DNA of 64,000 nucleotides from Candidatus Altimarinota bacterium (lineage in GTDB: Bacteria > Patescibacteriota > Gracilibacteria > JANQMV01), in assembly GCA_028279865.1 (NCBI GenBank), contig JANQMV010000050.1, positions 1 to 64,000 on the forward strand. Reading direction: 5' to 3'. Below the pieces are notes generated by a model. The model worked only from the letters and a program-made list of their open reading frames with translations, ran no database searches and was not told where the DNA came from. Positions 20,185 to 30,152 of this stretch are shown here, one piece after another (position 1 is the first letter of the stretch; the number at the start of each line of letters is the position of its first letter). A program made the translations under genes and the position numbers.

Positions 20185-21468
20185 TTATAATCTTAAAAGA
20201 ATCTCATCCTGTGCCTCTTTTGAGTAAAGATAGATAAAAGTTAAAATGAAATAGTTAATTTGCTGATTTTTTGTTTTAAAGGGCAGTATTTCGTTGTATT
20301 CCGGAGAAATTGAAATTAAGTTATTTTCTATGCTGATATATTGACGAATGGGCTTTACAACTTCCCAAAAAAGTTTCTCTCCAAAAGTTTCTTTTATTTT
20401 GGTAAAAGGTATTTTTGGAAAATGTAAATGTCTGATTAAGATTCGTTTTAGGGATTCTTTTTTTGAAAGAGAATAGTGGTTGTATATTTCTTGGTTATTT
20501 GTCTGAACCTTTTGTTTATATTCACTGTGGCTTTTTGGTTGGCTGCGAATTTTGGTATATTGACCATTGTTCCATAAATATGAGGATGCGCGATAACCTA
20601 TTGCCAAAATGTTTTTTAATTCCAGCCATTTATAGCGCCAGTATTCTGAATCTCGTTTTGGTTTCAATTTATTTAATTCGTACGATTGTGCAATTTTTTC
20701 CGGGTATCTGTCATAATGCTGTAGTGGTATAACCGAAACAGTATTGGGTTTGAGTTTTCTTAGATGTACCAGAGTGTCTTTTAGAAAGTCATCTTCAGTT
20801 TCATTAGGCACTAAGTCATACAGCAAATCAAAGCTAATAAATTGAATACCAGCTTGCCTAAGCCATTTTACCGCATTGTAAACATCTTTGATTTTTTGTG
20901 GTCGCCGAACTTGCTTTAATTTTTCTTCATTAAAACTTTGCACTCCTAAATAAATCCTATTAACTCCTGATTCGGATAATGTTTTTGCAATTTTTTTATC
21001 AATACTGTAAGGCGTAGCTTCTAGGGAAAAAGTAGTGTTTTTTTTAATTTTGAAATTTGTAAAAATGTGATTAATTAATCTTTTTAACTCTTTGGCACCT
21101 AGAATTGTCGGAGTTCCGCCTCCCATGTAAACTGAAAGAACTTTATTTTTTTTGGGAAAATCTTTTAGAATCCAGTTTATTTCTTGGATCAGACAATCTA
21201 CATATTCTTTTGCTCCAAAGGTTTGTATGTGTGGTCCATTGTAAGTACAGTAGGCACATTTGCTTATGCAGAAAGGTACGTGTATATAAAGGGAAAAATC
21301 ATGCGCCTGTTTGATGATTTTTTTTCTAACCTGAAAAGAGTTTTCAGATGATTTACTTAAAATAGATTCAACATTTTTGGGAGGATAATTAAGGTGCCAC
21401 TTGGAAGTTTCGCCAAGCATTGGTAGCTTTTGTGCAATGGTGTTAAATTTTTCTGAAAACCACCACAA
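20185..21468 (-). CDS. HemN/HemW-like radical SAM protein
   Basis: YIHVPFCISKCAYCTYNGPH (CX3CX2C), MGGGTPTILG, NRIYLGVQSFNEEKLKQVRRPQ. Confidence 0.85.
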   Translation of the reverse strand: MWWFSEKFNTIAQKLPMLGETSKWHLNYPPKNVESILSKSSENSFQVRKKIIKQAHDFSLYIHVPFCISKCAYCTYNGPHIQTFGAKEYVDCLIQEINWILKDFPKKNKVLSVYMGGGTPTILGAKELKRLINHIFTNFKIKKNTTFSLEATPYSIDKKIAKTLSESGVNRIYLGVQSFNEEKLKQVRRPQKIKDVYNAVKWLRQAGIQFISFDLLYDLVPNETEDDFLKDTLVHLRKLKPNTVSVIPLQHYDRYPEKIAQSYELNKLKPKRDSEYWRYKWLELKNILAIGYRASSYLWNNGQYTKIRSQPKSHSEYKQKVQTNNQEIYNHYSLSKKESLKRILIRHLHFPKIPFTKIKETFGEKLFWEVVKPIRQYISIENNLISISPEYNEILPFKTKNQQINYFILTFIYLYSKEAQDEILLRL

Positions 21469-21666
21469 ACGATCTGGATTGATGTATTGCTCCCAGTGTT
21501 TTTCTGCTAAAGGATTTGGAATATTTTATCTTTAAAGCATAAAAAAGTAAGAACCTTTTGTTTTATTATAAAATCAATTTTTGATTTAATAAACGTAAAA
21601 TGATTTTAAAAAACATCGTTGTCGTTTAAAATAAACAAAAATATACTTAGAATTACTGTATTCAAA

Positions 21667-23865
21667 ATGCTAAAAATTAAGTTTCAACTTCTTACAAGTT
21701 TTGTTTTTGTGTTTTTGTCTGGTGCTTTTTTTGTGCCAAAAACTTTAGCTGCTACCTATAACTATAACCCTTCCGGAGCAGGTAGCTTTAATTTTTCACA
21801 ACCGGGAATTAACACTGTCCGTGCTTGTAATTTAGATGGTATTTGTAATAGTACAACCTTTTATATTGATAATGCTGCACCAAATTGCGGGAGTATAACT
21901 CAGCAAGTTTTGCCCGGAGGTTCTGTTGAGGTGACAGTGCCTTGCTCTGATGCGCACTCCGGTTGTGTGCAGAATGTCTATAAACAGACTTATTCTGCAA
22001 ACGGAAATAAAAGTATTACAATTAGTGACAAAGTCGGTTATACAAGAAATTGTTCTTTTTCCGTTACTGCCGTTGATAAGACACCGCCTAACTGTGGGAC
22101 AATTACGAAAATACCGACAAGCTGGACGAGCGGTTATGTAACCGCAACAGTGCAATGCGTGGGCTCTGATTGCCAAAGACCTAATTATAGTACTACATTT
22201 ACTGCAAATGGTACGAAAAACATAACGATACAAGATCATACCGGCAACTCAAGAAGTTGTGCTATTTCCGTTTCCAATATTGATAGATATGCGCCAAGCT
22301 GTGGTGCGGTGAGTCGTAGTCCCTCCTCATGGACATCTGGCAATGTTTTTGCGGCATTAAGTTGTTATGACACGGGAGGATCGGGTTGCCAACAATCGTC
22401 TTATGGATCAACTTTTTATTCAAATGGTGCGAAGTATGTGACGATTAGGGATTATGCTGGAAACAGTAGAACTTGTGGTATTTCTGTTTCTAACATTGAT
22501 AAAACAATGCCGGTTTGTTCAAGAACACTCATTCCGAGTTTTTGGACTAATACTGATGTGACAGCTGTGGCAAGCTGCAGTGATACACCATCTGGCTGTC
22601 AGCAATCGGTACAAAGTCGTTTGGTTAGTTCAAACCAGACGGTCCCATTTAATATTCGAGATCGTGCAAACAACACGACTTCTTGTAATGTAAATGTTTG
22701 GAATATTGATAAACAGAGACCAACGTGTACAACTTCTTTTTTAACAACAATTAATTCTCTTGGTTGGTCTAAAGAAGCGGTGGTTGCTCAGGCTAAATGC
22801 AGTGATACAGGTAATTCTAATTGTAAAAGCGGTCAGAATTTAACTACAACGATTACAAAGCATAATTCAAACCACACTTTTAGTGTTTCAGATAATGCTA
22901 ACAATACTAATACTTGTACAACAAGTACTGTTAAAATTGATCGAGATTCGCCAAAATGTGATTTTGAGGGGACGGGTTGGGTGACTTTACCTGCCAATGT
23001 TACCCCAAACTGTAACGATACTGTTGTGCAGACTTCAAACAATGGTGTTTCTGGTTGTAAAGCTGTCGAAGATTTTGATATTGAACGAGTCTCGGAAATA
23101 TCAAAGGTTAAAGTAGTCGATAATGCTGATAATGTGTCTTATTGTAAGGAGGAGGATTTAATGGTTCATTATGTCGAAATTAGAGGAACACAAGGAGGTG
23201 AAACCAATTCTGCTTTGAAGCAGACTCTGGCTAATAATATCAAGCAAAATGTGGCTGATTTAACTAGAAACGAATTGCCAAATTCAACTAATACAACTCT
23301 AAATTATAATTTAAATAATGGGACAATTGCCTATTATCAGGGTGATGTCCGTCTGAATGCTTTTGAAGTCAGTGGTAAGAAAACAATTATTGTTGAGAAT
23401 GGAAGTTTGACTTTGAATGGTAATGTCACTTATGACACAAATAGTATTTTGGGCATAATTGTGCTGGGGACTGCTAATAATGGCAATGTTACAATCTCAG
23501 CAAATGTTGACACTGTTCAAGCAATTCTTTTTGCAGAAGGAAAACTGATTAGTGAGGATCAAGATAGTGCGACCCAGCTTTATTGGAAAGGTAGTTTGAT
23601 TACGGATAATACAATTGGAGGGCATACACAAAATCCTCAAAAATGTTCCAACAAAACGACAAACTGTAATTCAAGCCAATCAAGAACCGATGATCTTAAT
23701 TACTTTAGAAGCTATCATCATTCTATTGCAGGTGCTGTTTCTTCAAGTGATCCGCAAAAAAGCAATGCTCCTACTATCATAGAATATGATTCAATGGTTC
23801 AGCAAAATACTCCATATGGGTTTGAAATGTCAGGAGAGTTTTCCCTTCAGGAAATTATTAATTAA
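21667..23865 (+). CDS. Secreted protein with tandem Cys-containing Ig-like repeats
   Basis: Signal peptide; repeated ~70-75 aa units (DKTPPNCGTITKIPTSWTSGYVTATVQC..., DRYAPSCGAVSRSPSSWTSGNVFAALSC..., DKTMPVCSRTLIPSFWTNTDVTAVASC...). Track start at 21619 is TTG; ATG at 21667 precedes the signal peptide. Confidence 0.75.
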   Translation: MLKIKFQLLTSFVFVFLSGAFFVPKTLAATYNYNPSGAGSFNFSQPGINTVRACNLDGICNSTTFYIDNAAPNCGSITQQVLPGGSVEVTVPCSDAHSGCVQNVYKQTYSANGNKSITISDKVGYTRNCSFSVTAVDKTPPNCGTITKIPTSWTSGYVTATVQCVGSDCQRPNYSTTFTANGTKNITIQDHTGNSRSCAISVSNIDRYAPSCGAVSRSPSSWTSGNVFAALSCYDTGGSGCQQSSYGSTFYSNGAKYVTIRDYAGNSRTCGISVSNIDKTMPVCSRTLIPSFWTNTDVTAVASCSDTPSGCQQSVQSRLVSSNQTVPFNIRDRANNTTSCNVNVWNIDKQRPTCTTSFLTTINSLGWSKEAVVAQAKCSDTGNSNCKSGQNLTTTITKHNSNHTFSVSDNANNTNTCTTSTVKIDRDSPKCDFEGTGWVTLPANVTPNCNDTVVQTSNNGVSGCKAVEDFDIERVSEISKVKVVDNADNVSYCKEEDLMVHYVEIRGTQGGETNSALKQTLANNIKQNVADLTRNELPNSTNTTLNYNLNNGTIAYYQGDVRLNAFEVSGKKTIIVENGSLTLNGNVTYDTNSILGIIVLGTANNGNVTISANVDTVQAILFAEGKLISEDQDSATQLYWKGSLITDNTIGGHTQNPQKCSNKTTNCNSSQSRTDDLNYFRSYHHSIAGAVSSSDPQKSNAPTIIEYDSMVQQNTPYGFEMSGEFSLQEIIN

Positions 23866-23888
23866 ATTAGCAAGGTAAGCGCAGTTAT

Positions 23889-23923
23889 AGCGGAAAGCAT
23901 TACGTATGTTTTCCGCTTTTTAT
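23889..23923 (+). terminator. Rho-independent terminator
   Basis: agcggaaagcat-tacgt-atgttttccgcttttta hairpin. Confidence 0.7.
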
Positions 23924-23980
23924 TAGCTTGAATAGTCAGAATTGAAAGGTTATAATTTGGGGTGAATTTAAGCGTAGTGA

Positions 23981-24655
23981 ATGAAAAGTGTTTACATTGT
24001 GATTCCGGCACGTAATGAATCTCGGAAAATTGGTGAGGTTATTACAAAAATTAGAAAAGAGGGATTTCAACATATTTTGGTTGTGGATGATGGCAGTAGC
24101 GATCAGACTTTTCAGATTGCTGAACAAAATGGAGCAAAAGTTGTCAAACATATTGTGAATCGAGGCGCGGGCGCAGCTACATTTACCGGCATACAAACCG
24201 CTTTGGAGCTGGATGCGGAAATAATTGTAACTATGGATGCAGACGGGCAGCACGATTCGAAAGATATTCAAAGTTTAATCCAGCCTATTTTAGATAAAAA
24301 AGTCGATGTTGTTTTGGGAAGTCGTTTGATTTTAAAAAAGGGCATGCCTTTGATACGCCGTTTTTTTAATTATATTGGCAATTTGGTGACGTGGGTTTTA
24401 TTTGGTTTATGGGTTTCTGATAGCCAGTCCGGCTTTAAAGCTTTTAGCAAAAAAGCTGCAGCAGCGATTGAAATAAAAACCAATGGTTATGAGTTCTGCT
24501 CGGAAGTAATCCGTGAGTTAAAGGTAAAAAAAATCAAATACACGGAAATACCGATAAAAACCAAATATACCAAATATTCCATGCAAAAAGGACAGAGTTT
24601 TGCGAATGGGGTCAGTACTTTAGTGAAATTGGTTTTACGCAGTTTTATGAAATAA
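23981..24655 (+). CDS. Glycosyltransferase family 2 (polyprenyl-phosphate mannosyltransferase-like)
   Basis: VIPARNESRKIGEVI...VVDDGSSDQT...TMDADGQHDSKDI...VLGSR...SDSQSGFKAFS. Confidence 0.92.
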   Translation: MKSVYIVIPARNESRKIGEVITKIRKEGFQHILVVDDGSSDQTFQIAEQNGAKVVKHIVNRGAGAATFTGIQTALELDAEIIVTMDADGQHDSKDIQSLIQPILDKKVDVVLGSRLILKKGMPLIRRFFNYIGNLVTWVLFGLWVSDSQSGFKAFSKKAAAAIEIKTNGYEFCSEVIRELKVKKIKYTEIPIKTKYTKYSMQKGQSFANGVSTLVKLVLRSFMK

Positions 24656-24701
24656 AAAGGAGGTATTGTTACATACTTAAGACACTTTAATTCTATAATC
24701 A

Positions 24702-25643
24702 ATGAATTTAATCGTTACCGGATCTTTGGCTTTTGACCATATTATGGTTTTTCCCGATCAGTTTAAAAATCATATTTTACCTGATAAAATACATATTTTA
24801 AATGTTTCATTTAATGTAAATAGCTTGCAAAAAGAATTCGGCGGGACAGCCGGTAATATTGCTTATACGCTTAAACTTCTTGAGCAGAATCCGATTATTG
24901 TAGGAACGGTTGGTAAAGATTTTGTAACCTATCAAAAAAGATTGGAGTCTTTAAACTTAACAACAGAGCATGTTCAAATACTTGAAGATGAATTTACGGC
25001 ACAATGTTTTATTACTACGGATCAAGATGATAATCAAATCACCGTTTTTCATGGAGGTGCGATGTTTCAGGCCCATAAAAAGAAGTTAGAAAGCTTTTAT
25101 GTAGATTCCCGGGATTTGGTAGTTATTTCTCCAAATGGTACGGAGGCAATGGTTGAACATGCAAATTTTTGCAGAGAAAATGAGGTAAAATATATTTTTG
25201 ATCCAAGCCAAAGTGTTTTGGCTCTTACGGGAGAAGATTTGATGCAATGTATTGGTGGTGCGGAATTTTTAATTGTAAATGATTACGAGTGGCAAATTAT
25301 TCAAAATAAAACCGAGCTAAATTTGGAAAATATTTTCCAATATGCGAATAACTTAATTATTACTTTAGGAGCAGAGGGATCTATTATACAAAATAAAAAT
25401 GAAAAAATGCAGATAGGTGTTGCAAATCCGGATCAAATTGTTGATCCTACAGGTTGTGGAGATGCGTATAGGGCAGGTTTTATGTTTGCTTTGAGATTGG
25501 GGCATGATCTTAAAAAATGTGCGCAAATTGCTGCCACAGCTTCTTCTTATGCAATTGAGCAATATGGCACTCAAAATCATAAATTTACGCCGGAAGATTT
25601 TGCGAAAAGGTATGAACTTAACTTTAAAGAGAGCTTAAAATAG
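24702..25643 (+). CDS. PfkB-family carbohydrate/nucleoside kinase
   Basis: EFGGTAGNIAYTLKLL...VDPTGCGDAYRAGFMFAL. Confidence 0.9.
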   Translation: MNLIVTGSLAFDHIMVFPDQFKNHILPDKIHILNVSFNVNSLQKEFGGTAGNIAYTLKLLEQNPIIVGTVGKDFVTYQKRLESLNLTTEHVQILEDEFTAQCFITTDQDDNQITVFHGGAMFQAHKKKLESFYVDSRDLVVISPNGTEAMVEHANFCRENEVKYIFDPSQSVLALTGEDLMQCIGGAEFLIVNDYEWQIIQNKTELNLENIFQYANNLIITLGAEGSIIQNKNEKMQIGVANPDQIVDPTGCGDAYRAGFMFALRLGHDLKKCAQIAATASSYAIEQYGTQNHKFTPEDFAKRYELNFKESLK

Positions 25644-25717
25644 GAGATGAAACAATTTTGTTTGGTTTACCAGTTTTGCTGAAAATTTGAAATTTAAAAC
25701 TTAAAATTGCTGATGTT

Positions 25718-27331
25718 ATGTTGAAAAAAAGTATTTGGAGCTTAGGGATAACCTTGAGTTTGGTTATATTTTCTTGCTTTACAGTTGATCAGGCTTTTGC
25801 AGAAGGTGATGAAAATCTTGCATTAGAAGAAACCGGTACGGGGGAGGTTTTATTGGAGTTTGAACCGGAAGTTGTGCCGGCGCTTATTCCTGTTATCTCG
25901 GGTGATGATTTTATAGAAATAAATAAAAAATCTCTTTTTGATGCGGCTGATTCATCTTTACTTTTAGATGTGGAGGGTACGACTTATATTTGGAATTTTG
26001 GAGACGGTAAACCCGACCAAGTTGGTAAAGAAATTATTTACGATTTCGCAGAAACAGGATCATATACTGTAACTTTAAAAATCAAACAAGGTGATATTGA
26101 AAAGCAAGTTCAAAAAAATGTTTTTGTCTACAATAAAAAAGCGGTTTTGATTACAGACTCTGCGTTTGTTCAAAATGATGTTAGTTCAGAAGAAGGGGCA
26201 AATCCGGAAAATCAGAAGCTTGCTATCGCTGATCAAGCGGCCCGTCAAGGTGTATGGCTTAGTACAATCATTATAGAAGATGAAGAAACAGCTTTTTTAG
26301 CTGAAGAAAAGGTTATTCAACAGCTTACGCAAAAGGCGGATATTGTGAGCGATGCAGACTATCTGATTTTTTATACGAAGACATCTTTAGGCTTGCAAGG
26401 TTTTGCACGTTATTGGCAGAACCTTGAAGAAGAAAATAAATTTGATCTTAATAAAAAGTCTCTAATAAAAATTACAGATGATAGCTTGGAAATTACCTCC
26501 AACCTTACTCAACAATCTTTTAATGTCATTAAACCAAATTTTATTTTAGTAACACGCAAAGAAGCAATTAATCCTATTTTTGAATTACAAGATAATAGTA
26601 AAATTTTGCAGGTGCTTGATAGTCGAGCTGTTGGCTATAAGGTTGTTGATGAAAGAAGCGAACGATCCAAATTATTTGTTTTATCTACAATTATTACAGG
26701 TTTTATCGCTCAGGGAATTCCACCTAATACAATTTATTTGATTTTGGCATTTCCTTTTGCAGCCTTTTTTGTTGCTTTTGCTCGGCAGTTTGTAGGTTTA
26801 TCAACTTTTGGGGTTTATACTCCCTTGATGTTGGTAATTTCATTTTTGATTTTGGGAGTAAATCTTGGTTTGAGTATTTTATTTGTCGTGATTTTGATTA
26901 GTTATACTTTACGGAAAATTTTTAATAAAGTTGATTTGCTTTATATCCCTCGAGTTAGCTTGATGTTTTCATTTATTAGTTTGTCTTTTTTAATTACAAT
27001 CTGGTTTATTTTGAAGTTCAGTACGCCGGTTTCGATTACTTTGGCAATTTTTCCAATGCTGGTGATGTCAACAATGTCGGAAAAATTTGTTTCTGTGCAG
27101 TCTGAAGAAGGTATGGGTACTGCTATGTTTAGTGCATTTGAAACGATTATTATTGCTGTTTTCTCTTATTATTTTTTGATTTGGTCTTCATTTGCAGATT
27201 TGCTGATGTCTATGCCCGAACTAATTTTATTGCCTTTAATTGGAAATTTTATTTTGGGTAAATTTTCAGGATTGCGTCTGACAGAATATTTTAGGTTTCG
27301 TATGTTGTTTAAGGAAAATATTGAAGAATAA
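25718..27331 (+). CDS. PKD-domain + 7TM (7TM-transglutaminase-like) membrane protein
   Basis: PKD motif YIWNFGDGKPDQVGKEIIYDFAETGSYTVTLKI; C-terminal ~7 hydrophobic helices with FVGLSTFGVYTPLMLVISFL...LLYIPRVSLMFSF typical of the 7TM module usually fused to inactive transglutaminase. Confidence 0.75.
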   Translation: MLKKSIWSLGITLSLVIFSCFTVDQAFAEGDENLALEETGTGEVLLEFEPEVVPALIPVISGDDFIEINKKSLFDAADSSLLLDVEGTTYIWNFGDGKPDQVGKEIIYDFAETGSYTVTLKIKQGDIEKQVQKNVFVYNKKAVLITDSAFVQNDVSSEEGANPENQKLAIADQAARQGVWLSTIIIEDEETAFLAEEKVIQQLTQKADIVSDADYLIFYTKTSLGLQGFARYWQNLEEENKFDLNKKSLIKITDDSLEITSNLTQQSFNVIKPNFILVTRKEAINPIFELQDNSKILQVLDSRAVGYKVVDERSERSKLFVLSTIITGFIAQGIPPNTIYLILAFPFAAFFVAFARQFVGLSTFGVYTPLMLVISFLILGVNLGLSILFVVILISYTLRKIFNKVDLLYIPRVSLMFSFISLSFLITIWFILKFSTPVSITLAIFPMLVMSTMSEKFVSVQSEEGMGTAMFSAFETIIIAVFSYYFLIWSSFADLLMSMPELILLPLIGNFILGKFSGLRLTEYFRFRMLFKENIEE

Positions 27332-27392
27332 ATTTAAAAGAGACTTAAGTCTAGCATTGACTTGCTAAATTATAAATTAAAACCATTAACAG

Positions 27393-27743
27393 ATGGAAAT
27401 TACAATTTATCAGTTGCTGACACCATTATTTGCAATTTTGATGATACTCAAAGGTATTTCACGCTTTAAGCGTGGAGAAATGAGTATACGAAAGTTTATT
27501 CTTTGGGTTTTAGTCTGGGGAGGCATTTCAACCTTAGCTCTTTTTCCGCAATTTGTTAAGATCGCAGCAGATTTGACAGGTCTTGAAAGCGGAATTAATG
27601 CTTTAATTTTTTTTGGTTTTATTTTTTTGTTCTACATTGTTTTTCGTTTGTTTATCATTGTCGAACATTTGGAGAGGGAAATCACAGAAATAGTGCGGAA
27701 AAAAGCGATTGAGGACTTTAAGCAACAAGAAGGGTTAAAATAA
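27393..27743 (+). CDS. DUF2304 family membrane protein
   Basis: YQLLTPLFAILMILKGISRFKRGEMSIRKFILWVLVWGGISTLALFP. Confidence 0.75.
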   Translation: MEITIYQLLTPLFAILMILKGISRFKRGEMSIRKFILWVLVWGGISTLALFPQFVKIAADLTGLESGINALIFFGFIFLFYIVFRLFIIVEHLEREITEIVRKKAIEDFKQQEGLK

Positions 27744-27764
27744 ATTTTTTAAAAACAGGTAAGT

Positions 27765-30083
27765 TTGTTTGATTTTTTAAAAACAGCAAAGGGAATCTTA
27801 GGAATTAATGCAAGAAATCATTTGTATGTTTCGCGTTATAACTCCAGAGAAGCCAAAAAATTTGCAGATAATAAGTTGTATACGAAAAGGTTTTTGCAAT
27901 CTCGTCATATTGGAGTTGCAAAACTTTATCATGTAATTAAACAGCACAAAGAACTACAAAATATTGATTTAAAAACACTGCCTAAAAGCTTTGTAATTAA
28001 ACCCAACAGAGGCTATGGAGGTGAGGGAATTCTGGTGATTAATAAGAAAAAGGGAAGCAAGTTTGTTTCTGTAAGCGGTGAAAAGTATACGCATGAAGAA
28101 ATTTTTTATCACTGTATTGATATTTTGGATGGTAAATATGCGATCTCAGGTACGCATGATCAGGTAATTATCGAAGAGTTTTTGGAGCCTCATGTTGATT
28201 TTAACAATATTATTCCAGAAGGTTTGCCCGATCTACGTATTTTAGTTTTTAACTATGTTCCGATTATCGGAATGTTGCGTGTGCCTACGAAAGAATCACA
28301 TGGAAAAGCAAATTTACACTTAGGGGCAATTGGTATTGGGATTGATATGGGAACGGGTAAAACGACTTATGGCATAAAACACAATCGCTATATACGTAAA
28401 TTCGCAAATGGTGAACCTATCGCAAATTTTTTGATTCCACATTGGAATGAAATTTTGGAAATGTCGAGTCGCATTCAGCAAATATCTAAGATTGGTTACT
28501 TAGCGGTAGATTTAGCGATTACGAAGACGGGCGTCAAAGTTTTGGAGGTAAATGCAAGAGCAGGTCTTTCTGTTCAGGTTTGTAATCGCGCTTTTTTGAA
28601 GGCTCGCCTTGAAAAGGTTGCAGATCTAAAGGTAGTCAATCCCGCTCAAGGAGTCGAGGTCGCAAAAACACTGTTTTCGAATAAGGTACCTGTTAGAGAA
28701 GAAATTGAACTTAAACCTGTGATTGGGCTTTATGAACCTGTGCTACCTCTTGGAAAGCAAAATCAAGAAGTAATTGCAAAAATTAATCCGCATGGGACTC
28801 ATAATTTAATTGATAAAAACCTAGCGGAAGGAGAGAAAAAGATTTTAGAAATTATGTTGAAAAAGAAAAGAATCAAGCTCACTTTTAAAAAAGTTGATCT
28901 GAGCCAACAAGATTACAAAATTGTTTTGGCAGGTAAATATTTAGGAGATTATTTGCTTGATTTTAGAAAACCTTTTCCTCTTATTGGTAAAAAAATCTCC
29001 AAACAGGAAATAAAAATGCTGGAAAATTTTGACGAAAAGATTACGGAAATAGATAGTAAAATTCATATTTTATCTGCTCTTAAACCGCTTAACTTACAAG
29101 AAGAAAAAACAGCTTTTTTAAATAATCCGAATTTTTCACCACAGTTTATTTATAAATCGCCAAAAACGGATTTTACTACTTTAATGCGGGAACTGGATAA
29201 GTTGCCTAATGAAATCAATCATCCGCTTTTTCCTTTGTATAAGAAAAAGGTTAGAGAAATTAAAAATAAAATAGGTTTGGTTGGCAGTTTGAACAAACCA
29301 ATTTTTACTGATTATTCCAGTCGCTTGTATGGGAATGCTGATCAGGCACTTTATCATCAAGCTTTAGCTGTAATTAAAAAGACTAAATTGCAAGAGGATG
29401 AAAGCGTACTTTTAAAATTTAATGAGAGTGTTGCACAGCTAGAGAGTTTCTTGAAAAAAAATAATTTATCTCATTGGAAGATTAAAATTTTGGAAGATGC
29501 TCCCACAGACATGCAAGTTAACAAAAACAATACAATTTTTATACGCAAAAACAGTGAATTTACAGCAAATAGACTGGCTGCTTTAATTACGCATGAAATT
29601 GAGACACATATTTACAGATTTGAAAATGGTAAAGCACATCCTTTTGGTCTGCTTAAGAGAGGTACTGCCGGTTATTTGACAACAGAGGAAGGATTGGCTG
29701 TGTATAATCAAAACAAACTTGATTTGCCTTTCGGACAAAAAGTTATTTGGCCGGCACTAAATGTAGTGGCTTGCTATCATGGCATGCGTAATTCATTTTT
29801 GGATTTGTTTCATTTACTTAAAAGAGATTTTAAGTTGAGTGATCAAATTGCTTGGAAACTTTGCTTGAAAATCAAGCGTGGTCTTTATGACACGAGCAAA
29901 AAATTGGCTTTTACAAAAGATATTGTTTATTTCAAAGGGGAGAAATTGGTTGAAAAATATTTAAGCAATTCAGCAAACAAATTGGAAGATTTGTATATTG
30001 GAAAAATTGGCATTGATGATTTAAAGATTTTAAAGGATTTTCAAGATTTTAAGGTAAAATATTTGCCAGAGCGAAAGGGGTAA
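27765..30083 (+). CDS. Fusion of RimK-like ATP-grasp (alpha-L-glutamate ligase-like) and DUF1704/MATCAP-like metallopeptidase
   Basis: ATP-grasp: FVIKPNRGYGGEGILVI...VIIEEFLEPH...VLEVNARAGLSVQVCNRA; DUF1704: ITHEIETHIYRFENG (HExxxH) and TTEEGLAVYNQ. Confidence 0.85.
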   Translation: MFDFLKTAKGILGINARNHLYVSRYNSREAKKFADNKLYTKRFLQSRHIGVAKLYHVIKQHKELQNIDLKTLPKSFVIKPNRGYGGEGILVINKKKGSKFVSVSGEKYTHEEIFYHCIDILDGKYAISGTHDQVIIEEFLEPHVDFNNIIPEGLPDLRILVFNYVPIIGMLRVPTKESHGKANLHLGAIGIGIDMGTGKTTYGIKHNRYIRKFANGEPIANFLIPHWNEILEMSSRIQQISKIGYLAVDLAITKTGVKVLEVNARAGLSVQVCNRAFLKARLEKVADLKVVNPAQGVEVAKTLFSNKVPVREEIELKPVIGLYEPVLPLGKQNQEVIAKINPHGTHNLIDKNLAEGEKKILEIMLKKKRIKLTFKKVDLSQQDYKIVLAGKYLGDYLLDFRKPFPLIGKKISKQEIKMLENFDEKITEIDSKIHILSALKPLNLQEEKTAFLNNPNFSPQFIYKSPKTDFTTLMRELDKLPNEINHPLFPLYKKKVREIKNKIGLVGSLNKPIFTDYSSRLYGNADQALYHQALAVIKKTKLQEDESVLLKFNESVAQLESFLKKNNLSHWKIKILEDAPTDMQVNKNNTIFIRKNSEFTANRLAALITHEIETHIYRFENGKAHPFGLLKRGTAGYLTTEEGLAVYNQNKLDLPFGQKVIWPALNVVACYHGMRNSFLDLFHLLKRDFKLSDQIAWKLCLKIKRGLYDTSKKLAFTKDIVYFKGEKLVEKYLSNSANKLEDLYIGKIGIDDLKILKDFQDFKVKYLPERKG

Positions 30084-30152
30084 TTTTTTGTAAGTAATTA
30101 ATTTATTAAAAAGACTGTGTTACAATTTTGTTACTTCTTAATCTTGTAAACA

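Noticed and set aside
21809-22239. Antisense ORFs 21809-22000 and 21832-22239
   Set aside because: Overlap fully with the secreted repeat protein on the opposite strand; no recognisable domains.
21667-23000. CRISPR array
   Set aside because: Repetition is at protein level (Ig-like units) with diverged DNA; no short identical direct repeats with unique spacers were seen anywhere in the window.
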